In this document: positions 1 to 12,535 of the stretch, piece by piece
How the letters are laid out: the number at the start of each line of letters is the position of its first letter
Numbering within the stretch: position 1 is the stretch's first letter
Notes under the pieces: model-generated
Databases searched by the model: none
What the model was told of the DNA's origin: nothing
Seen by the model: only the letters and a program-made list of their open reading frames with translations
Program-made: the position numbers and the translations under genes
Assembly (NCBI RefSeq): GCF_051014445.1
Contig: NC_135136.1
Span: forward strand, 25,314,001-25,378,000
Reading direction: 5' to 3'
DNA: 64,000 nucleotides
DNA from: Colletes latitarsis
Lineage: Eukaryota > Arthropoda > Insecta > Hymenoptera > Colletidae

Positions 1-2665
1 CCAGGTTTAATTGTCTGTTGCAGTGAGGTGTCACATTACAACGTGATTCAAACCAGAGAAAACCTAGGATCTGGCCAACAGGTATGCGAAGATGGCAAAA
101 TCATGGGCCAGATGCGGGCTTAACCCAGACCTAACCCAGACCTAACCGGTGTTATCCTCCAAAATATTGATCGAAACCAAGTTTAATGGACTGTTTCAGT
201 GTGGTACCATAATTACTACCTGATTCAAACCAGAGAAAACCAAGGATCTGGCCAACAAGTATGCGAAGAGGGCAAAATCATGAGCCAAATGCGGGCATAA
301 CCTAGACCTTACCCAGACCTAACCGGTGTTACCAACTAAAATTCTGATAGAATCCAGGTTTAATGGACTGTTACTGTGTGGTACCACATTACTACGTGAT
401 TCAAACCCGAAAAAACCCAGAATCTGGCCAACAAGTATGCGAAGAAGGCAAAATCATGAGCCAGATGCGGGCGTAACCCAGACCTAACCCAGACCTAACC
501 GGTGTTACCGACTAAAATACTGACCGAATCCAGGTTTAATTGACTGGTATTGTGTGGTACCACATTACTACGTGATTCAAACCCGAAAAAACCCAGGATC
601 TGGGCAACAAGTTTGCGAAGATGGCAAAATCATGGGCCAGATGCGGGCATAACCCAGACCTAACCCAGACCTAACCGGTGTTATCCTCTAAAATATTGAT
701 CGAAACCTAGTGTAACGGACTGTTTCAGTGTGGTACCACATTACTACGTGATTCAAACCAGAGAAAACCAAGGATCTGGCCAACTGGTATGCGAAGAAGG
801 CAAAATCATGAGCCAGATGCGGGCATAACCAAGACCTAACCCAGACCTAACAGGTGTTATCCTCTAAAATATTGATCGAAACCAAGTTTAATGGACTATT
901 TCAGTGTGATACCACATTGCTACGTGATTCAAACCAGACGAAACCCAGGATCTGGCCAACGAGAATGCGGAAATAGCAAAACCATGAGACAGATGCGGGC
1001 ATAACCCAGACCTAACCCAGACCTAACCGGTGTTATCCTCTGAAATATTGATCGAAACCTAGTTTAACGGACTGTCTCAGTGTGGTACCACATTACTACG
1101 TGATTCAAACCAGAGAAAACCAAGGATCTGGCCAACTGGTATGCGAAGAAGGCAAAATCATGAGCCAGATGCGGGCATAACCTAGACCTTACCCAGACCT
1201 AACCGGTGTTACCGACTAAAATACTGACCGAATCCAGGTTTAATTGACTGGTATTGTGTGGTACCACATTACTACGTGATTCAAACCTGAAAAAACCCAG
1301 GATCTGGCCAACAGGTATGCGAAGAAGGCAAAATCATGAGCCAGATGCGGGCATAACTTAGACCTAACCCAGACCTAACCGGTGTTACCGACTAAAATAT
1401 TGATCGGAACCAGGTTTAATTGTCTGTTGCAGTGAGGTGTCACATTACAACGTGATTCAAACCAGAGAAAACCTAGGATCTGGCCAACAAGTATGCGAAG
1501 AAGGCAGAATCATGAGCCAGATGCGGGCATAACCCTGACCTAACCCAGACCTAACCGGTGTTATCCTCTAAAATATTGATCGAAACCAAGTTTAATGGAC
1601 TGTTTCAGTGTGGTACCATAATTACTACGTGATTCAAACCAGAGAAAACCAAGGATCTGGCCAACAAGTATGCGAAGAAGGCAAAATCATGAGCCAAATG
1701 CGGGCATAACCTAGACCTTATCCAGACCTAACCGGTGTTACCGACTAAAATACTGACCGAATCCAGGTTTAATTGACTGGTATTGTGTGGTACCACATTA
1801 CTACGTGATTCAAACCCGAAAAAAACCCAGGATCTGGCCAACACGTATGCGAAGATGGCAAAATCATGGGCCAGATGCGGGCATAACCCAGACCTAACCC
1901 AGACCTAACCAGTGTTATCCTCCAAAATGTGGACCGACATCAGGTTTAATTGACCGTTTCAGTGTGGTACCACATTACTACGGGATTCAGACCCGAAAAA
2001 CCCCAGGATATGGCCAACCAGTATGCGAGGAAGGCAAAATCACGAGCCAGATGCGGACATAACCCAGACCTAACCCAGACCTAACCGGTGTTATCCTCTA
2101 AAATATTGATCGAAACCAAGTTTAATGGACTGTTTCAGTGTGGTACCACATTTCTACGTGATTCAAACCCGAAAAAACCCAGGATATGGCCAACCAGTAT
2201 GCGAGGAAGGCAAAATCACGAGCCAGATGCGGACATAACCCAGACCTAACCCAGACCTAACCGGTGTTATCCTCTAAAATATTGATCGAAACCAAGTTTA
2301 ATGGACTGTTTCAGTGTGGTACCATAATTACTACGTGATTCAAACCCGAAAAAACACAGGATCTGACCAACAAGTATGCGAGGAATGCAAAACCATGAGC
2401 CAGATGCGGGCATAACCCAGACCTAACCCAGACCTAACCGGTGTTATCCTCTAAAATATTGATCGAAACCTAGTTTAACGGACTGTTTCAGTGTGGTACC
2501 ACATTACTACGTGATTCAAACCAGAGAAAACCAAGGATCTGGCCAACTGGTATGCGAAGAAGGCAAAATCATGGGCCAGATGCGGGCTTAACCCAGACCT
2601 AACCCAGACCTAACCGGTGTTATCCTCTAAAATATTGATCGAAACCAGGTTTAATTGACTGTTTC

Positions 2666-2681
2666 AATGTGGTACCACATT
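2666..2681. repeat. 16-bp perfect palindrome around GGTACC
   Basis: AATGTGGTACCACATT equals its own reverse complement. Monomers of the TTTCAATGTGG subtype carry all 16 bp. The commoner TTTCAGTGTGG and GGTATTGTGTGG subtypes keep the 12-bp core TGTGGTACCACA. Subtypes with GAGGTGTCAC, GGTACCATAATT or GGTACACC have broken the dyad. Short dyad symmetries able to form cruciforms have been reported as enriched in centromeric satellites that lack CENP-B boxes; a role here is inference. Confidence 0.9.
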
Positions 2682-2764
2682 ACTACGTGATTCAAACCCG
2701 AAAAAACCCAGGATCTGGCCAACAGGTATGCGAAGATGGCAAAATCATGGGCCAGATGCGGGCT

Positions 2765-2791
2765 TAACCCAGACCTAACCCAGACCTAACC
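2765..2791 (+). repeat. Doubled 11-bp telomere-like motif inside the monomer
   Basis: TAACCCAGACC occurs twice in tandem and is followed by TAACC. The segment CCTAACCC matches the junction of two vertebrate-type telomere repeats (CCCTAA), but the 11-bp period is not a telomere repeat. The motif is present in nearly every monomer, with small substitutions such as CCTAGACCTTACCC, TTAGACCTAACCC or CCAAGACCTAACCC that mark monomer subtypes. Confidence 0.9.
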
Positions 2792-5700
2792 GGTGTTATT
2801 CTCTAAAATGTGGACCGACACCAGGTTTAATTGACCGTTTCAGTGTGGTACCACATTACTACGGGATTCAAACCCGAAAAAAACCAGGATATGGCCAACC
2901 AGTATGCGAGGAAGGCAAAATCACGAGCCAGATGCGGGCTTAACCCAGCCCTAACCCAGACCTAACCGGTGTTATCCTCTAAAATATTGATCGAAACCAG
3001 GTTTAATTGACTGTTTCAATGTGGTACCACATTACTACGTGATTCAAACCCGAAAAAACCCAGGATCTGGCCAACAGGTATGCGAAGATGGCAAAATCAT
3101 GGGCCAGATGCGGGCTTAACCCAGACCTAACCCAGACCTAACCGGTGTTATTCTCTAAAATGTGGACCGACACCAGGTTTAATTGACCGTTTCAGTGTGG
3201 TACCACATTACTACGGGATTCAAACCCGTAAAAACCCAGGATATGGCCAACCAGTATGCGAGGAAGGCAAAATCACGAGCCAGATGCGGGCATAACCCAG
3301 ACCTAACCCAGACCTAACCGGTGTTATCCTCTAAAATATTGATCGAAACCAAGTTTAATGGACTGTTTCAGTGTGGTACCATAATTACTACGTGATTCAA
3401 ACCCGAAAAAACACAGGATCTGACAAACAAGTATGCGAGGAATGCAAAATCATGAGCCAGATGCGGGCATAACTTAGACCTAACCCAGAACTAACCGGTG
3501 TTACCGACTAAAATATTGATCGGAACCAGGTTTAATTGTCTGTTGCAGTGAGGTGTCACATTACAACGTGATTCAAACCAGAGAAAACCTAGGATCTGGC
3601 CAACAAGGATGCGGAAAAGGCAAAATCATGAGCCAGATGGGGGCATAACCCAGACCTAACCCAGACCTAACCGGTGTTATCCTCTAAAATATTGATCGAA
3701 ACCAGGTTTAATTGTCTGTTTCAGTGCGGTACCATAATTACTACGTGATTCAAACCCGAAAAAACACAGGATCTGACCAACAAGTATGCGAGGAATGCAA
3801 AATCATGAGCCAGATGCGGGCATAACCCAGACCTAACCCAGACTTAACCGCTGTTACCGACTAAAATACTGACCGAATCCAGGTTTAGTTAACTGGTACT
3901 GTGTGGTACCACATTACTACGTGATTCAAACACGAAAGAACCCAGGATCTGGCCAACAAGTATGCGAAGAAGGCAGAATCATGAGCCAGTTGCGGGCATA
4001 ACCCTGACCTAACCTAGACCTAACCGGTGTTATCCTCTAAAATATTGATCGAAACATAGTTTAACGGACTGTTTCAGTGTGGTACCACATTACTACGTGA
4101 TTCAAACCAGAGAAAACCAAGGATCTGGCCAACTGGTATGCGAAGAAGGCAGAATCATGAGCCAGATGCGGGCATAACCAAGACCTAACCCAGACCTAAC
4201 AGGTGTTATCCTCTAAAATATTGATCGAAACCAATTTTAATGGACTATTTCAGTGTTGTACCACATTGCTACGTGATTCAAACCAGAGGAAACCCAGGAT
4301 CTGGCCAAAGAGAATGCGGAAATGGCAAAACCATGAGCCAGATGCGGGCATAACCCAGACCTAACCCAGACCTAACCGGTGTTATCCTCTAAAATATTGA
4401 TCGAAACCAAGTTTAATGGACTGTTTCAGTGTGGTACCATAATTACTACGTGATTCAAACCAGAGAAAACCAAGGATCTGGCCAACAAGTATGCGAAGAA
4501 GGCAAAATCATGAGCTAAATGCGGGCATAACCTAGACCTTACCCAGACCTAACCGGTGTTAACGTCTAAAATTCTGACAGAATCCAGGTTTAATGGACTG
4601 TTACTGTGTGGTACCACATTACTACGTGATTCAAACCCGAAAAAACCCAGGATCTGGCCAACAAGTATGCGAAGATGGCAAAATCATGGGCCAGATGCGG
4701 GCATAACCCAGACCTAAGCCAGACCTAACCGGTGTTATCCTCTAAAATATTGATCGAAACCAAGTTTAATGGACTGTTTCAGTGTGGTACCATAATTACT
4801 ACGTGATTCAAACCCGAAAAAACCCAGGATCTGGCCAACAAGTATGCGAAGAAGGCAAAATCATGAGCCAGATGCGGGCATAACCAAGACCTAACCCAGA
4901 CCTAACCAGTGTTATCCTCCAAAATGTGGACCGACACCAGGTTTAATTGACCGTTTCAGTGTGGTACCACATTACTACGTGATTCAAACCCGAAAAAACC
5001 CAGGATATGGCCAACCAGTATGCGAGGAAGGCAAAATCTCGAACCAGATGCGGACATAACCCAGACCTAACCCAGACCTAACCGGTGTTATCCTCTAAAA
5101 TATTGATCGAAACCAAGTTTAATGGACTGTTTCAGTGTGGTACCATAATTACTACGTGATTCAAACCCGAAAAAACACAGGATCTGACCAACAAGTATGC
5201 GAGGAATGCAAAATCATGAGCCAGATGCGGGCATAACTTAGACCTAACGCAGACCTAACCGGTGTTACCGACTAAAATATTGATCGGAACCAGGTTTAAT
5301 TGTCTGTTGCAGTGAGGTGTCACATTACAACGTGATTCAAACCAGAGAAAACCTAGGATCTGGCCAACAAGGATGCGGAAAAGGCAGAATCATGAGCCAG
5401 ATGGGGGCATAACCCAGACCTAACCCAGACCTAACCGGTGTTATCCTCTAAAATATTGATCGAAGCCAGGTTTAATTGTCTGTTTCATTGTGGTTCCACA
5501 TTACTACGTGATTGAAACCAGAGAAAACCAAGGATCCGGCCAACTACAATGCGGAAAAGGCAAAATCATGAGTCAGATGCGGGCATAACCCAGACCTAAC
5601 CCAGACTTAACCGCTGTTACCGACTAAAATACTGACCGAATCCAGGTTTAGTTGACTGGTACTGTGTGGTACCACATTACTACGTGATTCAAACATGAAA

Positions 5701-6419
5701 GAACCCAGGATCTGGCCAACAAGTATGCGAAGAAGGCAGAATCATGAGCCAGATGCGGGCATAACCCTGACCTAACCCAGACCTAACCGGTGTTATCCTC
5801 TAAAATATTGATCGAAACCAAGTTTAATGGACTGTTTCAGTGTGGTACCATAATTACTACGTGATTCAAACCAGAGAAAACCAAGGATCTGGCCAACAAG
5901 TATGCGAAGAAGGCAAAATCATGAGCCAAATGCGGGCATAACCTAGGCCTTATCCAGACCTAACCGGTGTTACCAACTAAAATTCTGATAGAATCCAGGT
6001 TTAATGGACTGTTACTGTGTGGTACCACATTACTAAGTGATTAAAACCCGAAAAAACCCAGAATCTGGCCAACAAGTATGCGAAGAACGCAAAATCATGA
6101 GCCAGATGCGGGCGTAACCCAGACCTAACCCAGACCTAACCGGTGTTACCGACTAAAATACTGACCGAATCCAGGTTTAATTGACTGGTATTGTGTGGTA
6201 CCACATTACTACGTGATTCAAACCCGAAAAAACCCAGGATCTGGCCGACACGTATGCGAAGATGGCAAAATCATGGGCCAGATGCGGGCATAACCCAGAC
6301 CTAACCCAGACCTAACCAGTGTTATCCTCCAAAATGTGGACCGACACCAGGTTTAATTGACCGTTTCAGTGTGGTACCACATTACTACGGGATTCAGACC
6401 CGAAAAAACCCAGGATATG

Positions 6420-8100
6420 GCCAACCAGTATGCGAGGAAGGCAAAATCACGAGCCAGATGCGGACATAACCCAGACCTAACCCAGACCTAACCGGTGTTA
6501 TCCTCTAAAATATTGATCGAAACCAAGTTTAATGGACTGTTTCAGTGTGGTACCACATTACTACGTGATTCAAAACCGAAAAAACCCTGGATCTGGCCAA
6601 CAGGTATGCGAAGATGGCAAAATCATGGGCCAGATGCGGTCTTAACCCAGACCTAACCCAGACCTAACCGGTGTTATCCTCTAAAATATTGATCGAAACC
6701 AAGTTTAATGGACTGTTTCAGTGTGGTACCATAATTACTACGTGATTCAAACCCGAAAAAACACAGGATCTGACCAACAAGTATGCGAAGAAGGCAGAAT
6801 CATGAGCCAGATGTGGGCATAACCCTGACCTAACCCAGACCTAACCGGTGTTATCCTCTAAAATATTGATCGAAACATAGTTTAACGGACTGTTTCAGTG
6901 TGGTACCACATTACTACGTGATTCAAACCAGAGAAAACCAAGGATCTGGCCAACTGGTATGCGAAGAAGGCAGAATCATGAGCCAGATGCAGGCATAACC
7001 AAGACCTAACCCGGACCTAACAGGTGTTATCCTCTAAAATATTGATCGGAACCAAGTTTAATGGACTATTTCAGTGTTGTACCACAATGCTACGTGATTC
7101 AAACCAGAGGAAACCCAGGATCTGGCCAACGAGAATGCGGAAATGGCATAACCATGAGCCAGATGCGGGCATAACCCAGACCTAACCCAGACCTAACCGG
7201 TGTTATCCTCTAAAATATTGATCGAAACCTAGTTTAGCGGACTGTTTCAGTGTGGTACCACATTACTACGTGATTCAAACCAGAGAAAACCAAGGATCTG
7301 GCCAACTGGTATGCGAAGAAGGCAAAATCATGAGCCAGATGCGGGCATAACCTAGACCTTACCCAGACCTAACCGGTGTTACCGACTAAAATACTGACCG
7401 AATCCAGGTTTAATTGACTGGTATTGTGTGGTACCACATTACTACGTGATTCAAACCAGAGAAAACCAAGGATCTGGCCAACAAGAATGCGGAAAAGGCA
7501 AAAACATGAGCCAGATGCGGGCATAACCCAGACCTAACCCAGACCTAACCGGTTTTATCCTCTAAAATATTGATCGGAACCAGGTTTAATTGTCTGTTTC
7601 AGCGTGGTTCTACATTACTACGTGATTCAAGACCAGAGATAACCAATGATCTGGCCGACAAGAATGCGGAAGAGGCAAAATCATGAGCCAGATGCGGGCA
7701 TATCCCAGACCTAACACTGACCTAACCGGTTTTATCCTCTAAAATATTGATCGAAACCAGGTTTAATTGACTGTTTCAATGTGGTACCACATTACTACGT
7801 GATTCAAATCCGAAAAAACCCAAGATCTGGCAAAAAGTATGCGAAGAAGGCAAAATCATTAGCCAGATGCGGGCATATCCCAGACCTTACCCTGACCTAA
7901 CCGGTTGTATCCTCCAAAATGTGGATCGAAACCAGGATTAATTGACTGTTTCAATGTGGTACCACATTACTGCGTTATTCAAACTCGAAAAAACCCAGGG
8001 TCTGGCCAACGAGTATGCGAAGAAGGCAAAATCATGAGCCACATACTGGCACAACCCAGACCTAACCCAGACCTAACCGGTGTTATCCGCTAAAATATTG
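6420..8100 (+). repeat. Nested 1.68-kb duplication, copy 1 (2,820-bp spacing)
   Basis: This matches 9,240-10,920 with a constant offset of 2,820 bp (16 monomers). Flanking monomers differ on both sides: the left divergence lies before GGCCAACCAGTATGCGAGG, and the right divergence is at ATCGAAACCAAGTTTTATG versus ATGGAAACCAGGTTTAATT. It lies inside the long HOR block, so the duplication predates that block's own duplication; both also occur in A'. Confidence 0.88.
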
Positions 8101-9239
8101 ATCGAAACCAAGTTTTATGAACTGTTTCAGTGTGGTATCACATTACTACGTGATTCAAACCAGAGAAAACCAAGGATCTGGCCAACAAGTATGCGAAGAA
8201 GGCAAAATCATGAGCCAGATGCGGGCATAACCCAGACCTAACCCAGACCTAACCGGTTTTATCCTCTAAAATATTGATGGAAACCAGGTTTAATTGTCTG
8301 TTTCAGTGTGGTACCACATTACTACGTGATTCAAACCAGAGAAAACCAAGGATCTGGCCAACAAGAATGCGGAAACGGCAAAATCATGATCCTGATGCGG
8401 GCATAACCCTGACCTAACCCAGACCTAACCGGTGTTATCCTCTAAAATATTGATCGAAACCAAGTTTAATGGAATGTTTCATGGTGGTACCATAATTACT
8501 ACGTCATTCAAACCCGAAAAAACCCAGGATCTGACTAACAAGTATGCGAAGAATGCAAAATCATGAGCCAGATGCGGGCATAACTTAGACCTAACCCAGA
8601 CCTAACCGGTGTTACCGACTAAAATATTGATCGGAACCAGGTTTAATTGTCTGTTGCAGTGAGGTCTCGCACTACAACGTGATTCAAACCTGAGAAAACC
8701 CAGGATCTGGCCAACGAGAATGCGGAAATGTCAAAACCATGAGCCAGATGCGGGCATAACCCAGACCTAACCCAGACCTAGCCGGTGTTATCCTCTAAAA
8801 TATTGATCGAAACCTAGTTTAACGGACTGTTTCAGTGTGGTACCATAATTACTACGTGATTCAAACCAGAAAAAACCCAGGATCTGGCCAACAAGAATGC
8901 AAAAGAAGGCAAAATCATGGGTCAGATGCAGGCATAACCCAGACCTAACCCAGACCTAACCGGTGTTATCCTCTATAATATTGATCGAAACCAAGTTTAA
9001 TGGACTGTTTCAGTGTGGTACCACATGACTACGTGATTCAAACCAGAGAAAACCAAGGATCTGGCCAACAGGTATGCGAAGATGGCAAAATCATGAGCCA
9101 GATGCGGGCATAACCTTGACCTTACCCTGACCTAACCGGTGTTGCCGACTAAAATACTGACCGAATCCAGGTTTAATTGACTGGTATTGTGTGGTACCAC
9201 ATTACTACGTGATTCAAACCCGTAAAAACCCAGGATCTG

Positions 9240-10920
9240 GCCAACCAGTATGCGAGGAAGGCAAAATCACGAGCCAGATGCGGACATAACCCAGACCTAA
9301 CCCAGACCTAACCGGTGTTATCCTCTAAAATATTGATCGAAACCAAGTTTAATGGACAGTTTCAGTGTGGTACCACATTACTACGTGATTCAAACCCGAA
9401 AAAACCCTGGATCTGGCCAACAGGTATGCGAAGATGGCAAAATCATGGGCCAGATGCGGTCTTAACCCAGACCTAACCCAGACCTAACCGGTGTTATCCT
9501 CTAAAATATTGATCGAAACCAAGTTTAATGGACTGTTTCAGTGTGGTACCATAATTACTACGTGATTCAAACCCGAAAAAACACAGGATCTGACCAACAA
9601 GTATGCGAAGAAGGCAGAATCATGAGCCAGATGCGGGCATAACCCTGACCTAACCCAGACCTAACCGGTGTTATCCTCTAAAATATTGATCGAAACATAG
9701 TTTAACGGACTGTTTCAGTGTGGTACCACATTACTACGTGATTCAAACCAGAGAAAACCAAGGATCTGGCCAACTGGTATGCGAAGAAGGCAGAATCATG
9801 AGCCAGATGCAGGCATAACCAAGACCTAACCCAGACCTAACAGGTGTTATCCTCTAAAATATTGATCGGAACCAAGTTTAATGGACTATTTCAGTGTTGT
9901 ACCACAATGCTACGTGATTCAAACCAGAGGAAACCCAGGATCTGGCCAACGAGAATGCGGAAATGGCATAACCATGAGCCAGATGCGGGCATAACCCAGA
10001 CCTAACCCAGACCTAACCGGTGTTATCCTCTAAAATATTGATCGAAACCTAGTTTAGCGGACTGTTTCAGTGTGGTACCACATTACTACGTGATTCAAAC
10101 CAGAGAAAACCAAGGATCTGGACAACTGGTATGCGAAGAAGGCAAAATCATGAGCCAGATGCGGGCATAACCTAGACCTTACCCAGACCTAACCGGTGTT
10201 ACCGACTAAAATACTGACCGAATCCAGGTTTAATTGACTGGTATTGTGTGGTACCACATTACTACGTGATTCAAACCAGAGAAAACCAAGGATCTGGCCA
10301 ACAAGAATGCGGAAAAGGCAAAAACATGAGCCAGATGCGGGCATAACCCAGACCTAACCCAGACCTAACCGGTTTTATCCTCTAAAATATTGATCGGAAC
10401 CAGGTTTAATTGTCTGTTTCAGCGTGGTTCTACATTACTACGTGATTCAAGACCAGAGATAACCAATGATCTGGCCGACGAGAATGCGGAAGAGGCAAAA
10501 TCATGAGCCAGATGCGGGCATATCCCAGACCTAACACTGACCTAACCGGTTTTATCCTCTAAAATATTGATCGAAACCAGGTTTAATTGACTGTTTCAAT
10601 GTGGTACCACATTACTACGTGATTCAAATCCGAAAAAACCCAAGATCTGGCAAAAAGTATGCGAAGAAGGCAAAATCATTAGCCAGATGCGGGCATATCC
10701 CAGACCTTACCCTGACCTAACCGGTTGTATCCTCCAAAATGTGGATCGAAACCAGGATTAATAGACTGTTTCAATGTGGTACCACATTACTGCGTTATTC
10801 AAACTCGAAAAAACCCAGGATCTGGCCAACGAGTATGCGAAGAAGGCAAAATCATGAGCCATATACTGGCACAACCCAGACCTAACCCAGACCTAACCGG
10901 TGTTATCCGCTAAAATATTG
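9240..10920 (+). repeat. Nested 1.68-kb duplication, copy 2
   Basis: Copy of 6,420-8,100, with differences such as GGACAGTTTC (9,355) against GGACTGTTTC, GACGAGAATGCG (about 10,478) against GACAAGAATGCG, and AATAGACTG (about 10,761) against AATTGACTG. The 1.14 kb between the two copies (8,101-9,239) consists of ordinary monomers with no duplicate inside this block. Confidence 0.88.
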
Positions 10921-11620
10921 ATGGAAACCAGGTTTAATTGTCTGTTTCAGTGTGGTACCACATTACTACGTGATTCAAACCAGAGAAAACCAAGGATCTG
11001 GCCAACAAGAAAGCGGAAAAGGCAAAATCATGATCCAGATGCGGGCATAACCCAGACCTAACCCAGACCTAGCCAGTGTTATCCTTTAAAATGTGGATCG
11101 TAACCCGGTTTAATTGACTGTTTCATTGTGGTACCACATTGCTACGTGATTCAAACCCGAAAAAACCCAGGATCTGGCCAACAAGTTGGCGAAGAAAGCA
11201 AAATCATGAGCCAGATGCGGGCATAACCCAGATCTAACTCAGACCTAACCGGTGTTACCGACTAAAATATTGGTCGGAACCAGGTTTAATTGTCTGTTTC
11301 AGAGAGGTGTCACATTACTACGTGATTCAAACCAGAGAAAACCAAGGATCTGGCCAACAAGAATGCGGAAAGGGCAAAATCATGGGCCAGATGGGGGCAT
11401 AACCCAGACCTCACCCAGACCTAACCGGTGTTATCCTCTAAAATATTGATCGAAACCAGGTTTAGTTCTCTGTTTCATTGTGGTACCACATTACTACGTG
11501 ATTGAAACCTGACAAACCCAAGGATCTGGGCAACAGGTATGCGAAGAAGGCAAAATCATAGGCCAGAAGCGAGCATAACCCAGACCTAACCCAGACCTAA
11601 CCGGTTTTACCCTCCAAAAT

Positions 11621-12535
11621 ATTGATCGAAACCAAGTTTAATGGACTGTTTCAGTGTGGTACCATAATTACTACGTGATTCAAACCCGAAAAAACACAGG
11701 ATCTGACCAACAAGTATGCGAGGAATGCAAAATCATGAGCCAGATGCGGGCATAACTTAGACCTAACCCAGACCTAACCGGTGTTACCGACTAAAATATT
11801 GATCGGAACCAGGTTTAATTGTCTGTTGCAGTGAGGTACCACATTACTACGTGATTCAAACCCGAAAAAACCCAGGATATGGCCAACCAGTATGCGAGGA
11901 AGGCAAAATCTCGAACCAGATGCGGACATAACCCAGACCTAACCCAGACCTAACCGGTGTTATCCTCTAAAATATTGATCGAAACCAAGTTTAATGGACT
12001 GTTTCAGTGTGGTACCATAATTACTACGTGATTCAAACCCGAAAAAACACAGGATCTGACCAACAAGTATGCGAGGAATGCAAAATCATGAGCCAGATGC
12101 GGGCATAACTTAGACCTAACCCAGACCTAACCGGTGTTACCGACTAAAATATTGATCGGAACCAGGTTTAATTGTCTGTTGCAGTGAGGTACCACATTAC
12201 TACGTGATTCAAACCCGAAAAAACCCAGGATATGGCCAACCAGTATGCGAGGAAGGCAAAATCTCGAACCAGATGCGGACATAACCCAGACCTAACCCAG
12301 ACCTAACCGGTGTTATCCTCTAAAATATTGATCGAAACCAAGTTTAATGGACTGTTTCAGTGCGGTACCATAATTACTACGTGATTCAAACCCGAAAAAA
12401 CACAGGATCTGACCAACAAGTATGCGAGGAATGCAAAATCATGAGCCAGATGCGGGCATAACTTAGACCTAACCCAGACCTAACCGGTGTTACCGACTAA
12501 AATATTGATCGGAACCAGGTTTAATTGACTGTTGC
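11621..12535 (+). repeat. 353-bp dimer repeated ~2.5 times at the block junction
   Basis: AAAACACAGGATCTGACC recurs at 11,691, 12,044 and 12,397, a spacing of exactly 353 bp (two monomers). In the first two units the second monomer is a hybrid: its left part is the GTCTGTTGCAGTGAGG subtype and its right part the TACCACATTACTACG subtype (11,821-11,845 and 12,175-12,200). The third unit, near 12,535, has the ordinary GAGGTGTCAC form. The dimer repeat sits exactly between the two long HOR copies and was probably made by the exchange that duplicated them. Confidence 0.85.

Larger units (their letters stand above)
2645..2820 (+). repeat. Representative satellite monomer (176 bp)
   Basis: This monomer is a convenient type unit because it carries both internal elements intact: a 16-bp palindrome at 2666-2681 and the doubled 11-bp telomere-like motif at 2765-2791. 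The next monomer starts at 2821. Since 176 is not a multiple of three, reading frames shift from one monomer to the next, and stop codons limit open frames to short accidental stretches. Confidence 0.95.
2637..3340 (+). repeat. Tandem dimer duplication (352 bp x 2)
   Basis: A two-monomer unit, one monomer with AATGTGGTACCACATT and GGGCTTAACCC and one with AATGTGGACCGACACC and TACGGGATTC, occurs twice in direct succession at 352-bp spacing (for example 2,641 and 2,993). The copies differ at a few bases (CCCGAAAAAAACC versus CCCGTAAAAACCC; CAGCCCTAA at 2,946-2,954). The same duplicated dimer is present in B and A'. Confidence 0.85.
128..5603 (+). repeat. A 5' segment shared by A, A' and B
   Basis: This stretch of about 31 monomers exists three times in the window: here, at 42,919-48,394 and, shortened by 353 bp, at 24,068-29,190. 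It includes a local dimer duplication (2,637-3,340), a run of CACGAGCCAGATGCGGACATAA monomers near 1.9-2.3 kb, and a monomer with seven As after CCCG (near 1,817) that is conserved in the other copies. The right edge is set by divergence from segment B at GACTTAACCGC versus GACCTAACCGG. Confidence 0.9.
4964..11620 (+). repeat. Long HOR block, copy 1 (~38-40 monomers)
   Basis: The block matches 12,189-18,669. The offset is 7,225 bp at its left part (4,964 to about 6,520) and 7,049 bp afterwards; the change is one 176-bp monomer missing in copy 2 near 13,750. 7,049 bp corresponds to 40 monomers of mean length 176.2 bp. It contains rare subtypes that act as fingerprints: TTCTACATTACTACG with CAAGACCAGAGATAACC (about 7,610), CAAAAAGTATGCG (about 7,831) and TACTGCGTTATTCAAACTCG (about 7,970). 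Confidence 0.9.

Noticed and set aside
160..176. CENP-B box on the reverse strand (TTTCGATCAATATTTTAG)
   Set aside because: It shares the TTCG and the internal A but lacks the required CGGG half, so the essential positions are not met.
2765..2791. True telomeric repeat tract
   Set aside because: Only CCTAACCC is telomere-like. The unit is 11 bp, occurs twice per monomer, and never forms a continuous telomere array.
7797..7812. tRNA-type B-box (GATTCAAATCC, and GGTTTGAATC on the reverse strand)
   Set aside because: It matches the B-box consensus at most positions but lacks the fully conserved core. I found no A-box at proper spacing and no foldable tRNA around it, so a tRNA or SINE origin is not supported.
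7905..8093. 62-codon open frame starting MYPPKCGSK, recurring at 10,725, 14,954, 17,774, 50,696, 57,745 and 60,565
   Set aside because: It lies wholly inside satellite sequence and recurs only because the monomer pair recurs. It has no resemblance to a protein family that I recognise, and in A' the 53.5-kb copy was destroyed by monomer exchange without other effect. The frame is lost at the next monomer because 176 is not a multiple of three.
11252..11449. 65-codon open frame starting MLPTKIL, recurring at 18,301, 30,787, 54,043 and 61,092
   Set aside because: Same reasoning: it spans parts of two monomers, its variants follow monomer subtypes, and its starting ATG (TTACCGAC context on the + strand) is not accompanied by any promoter or coding signature.
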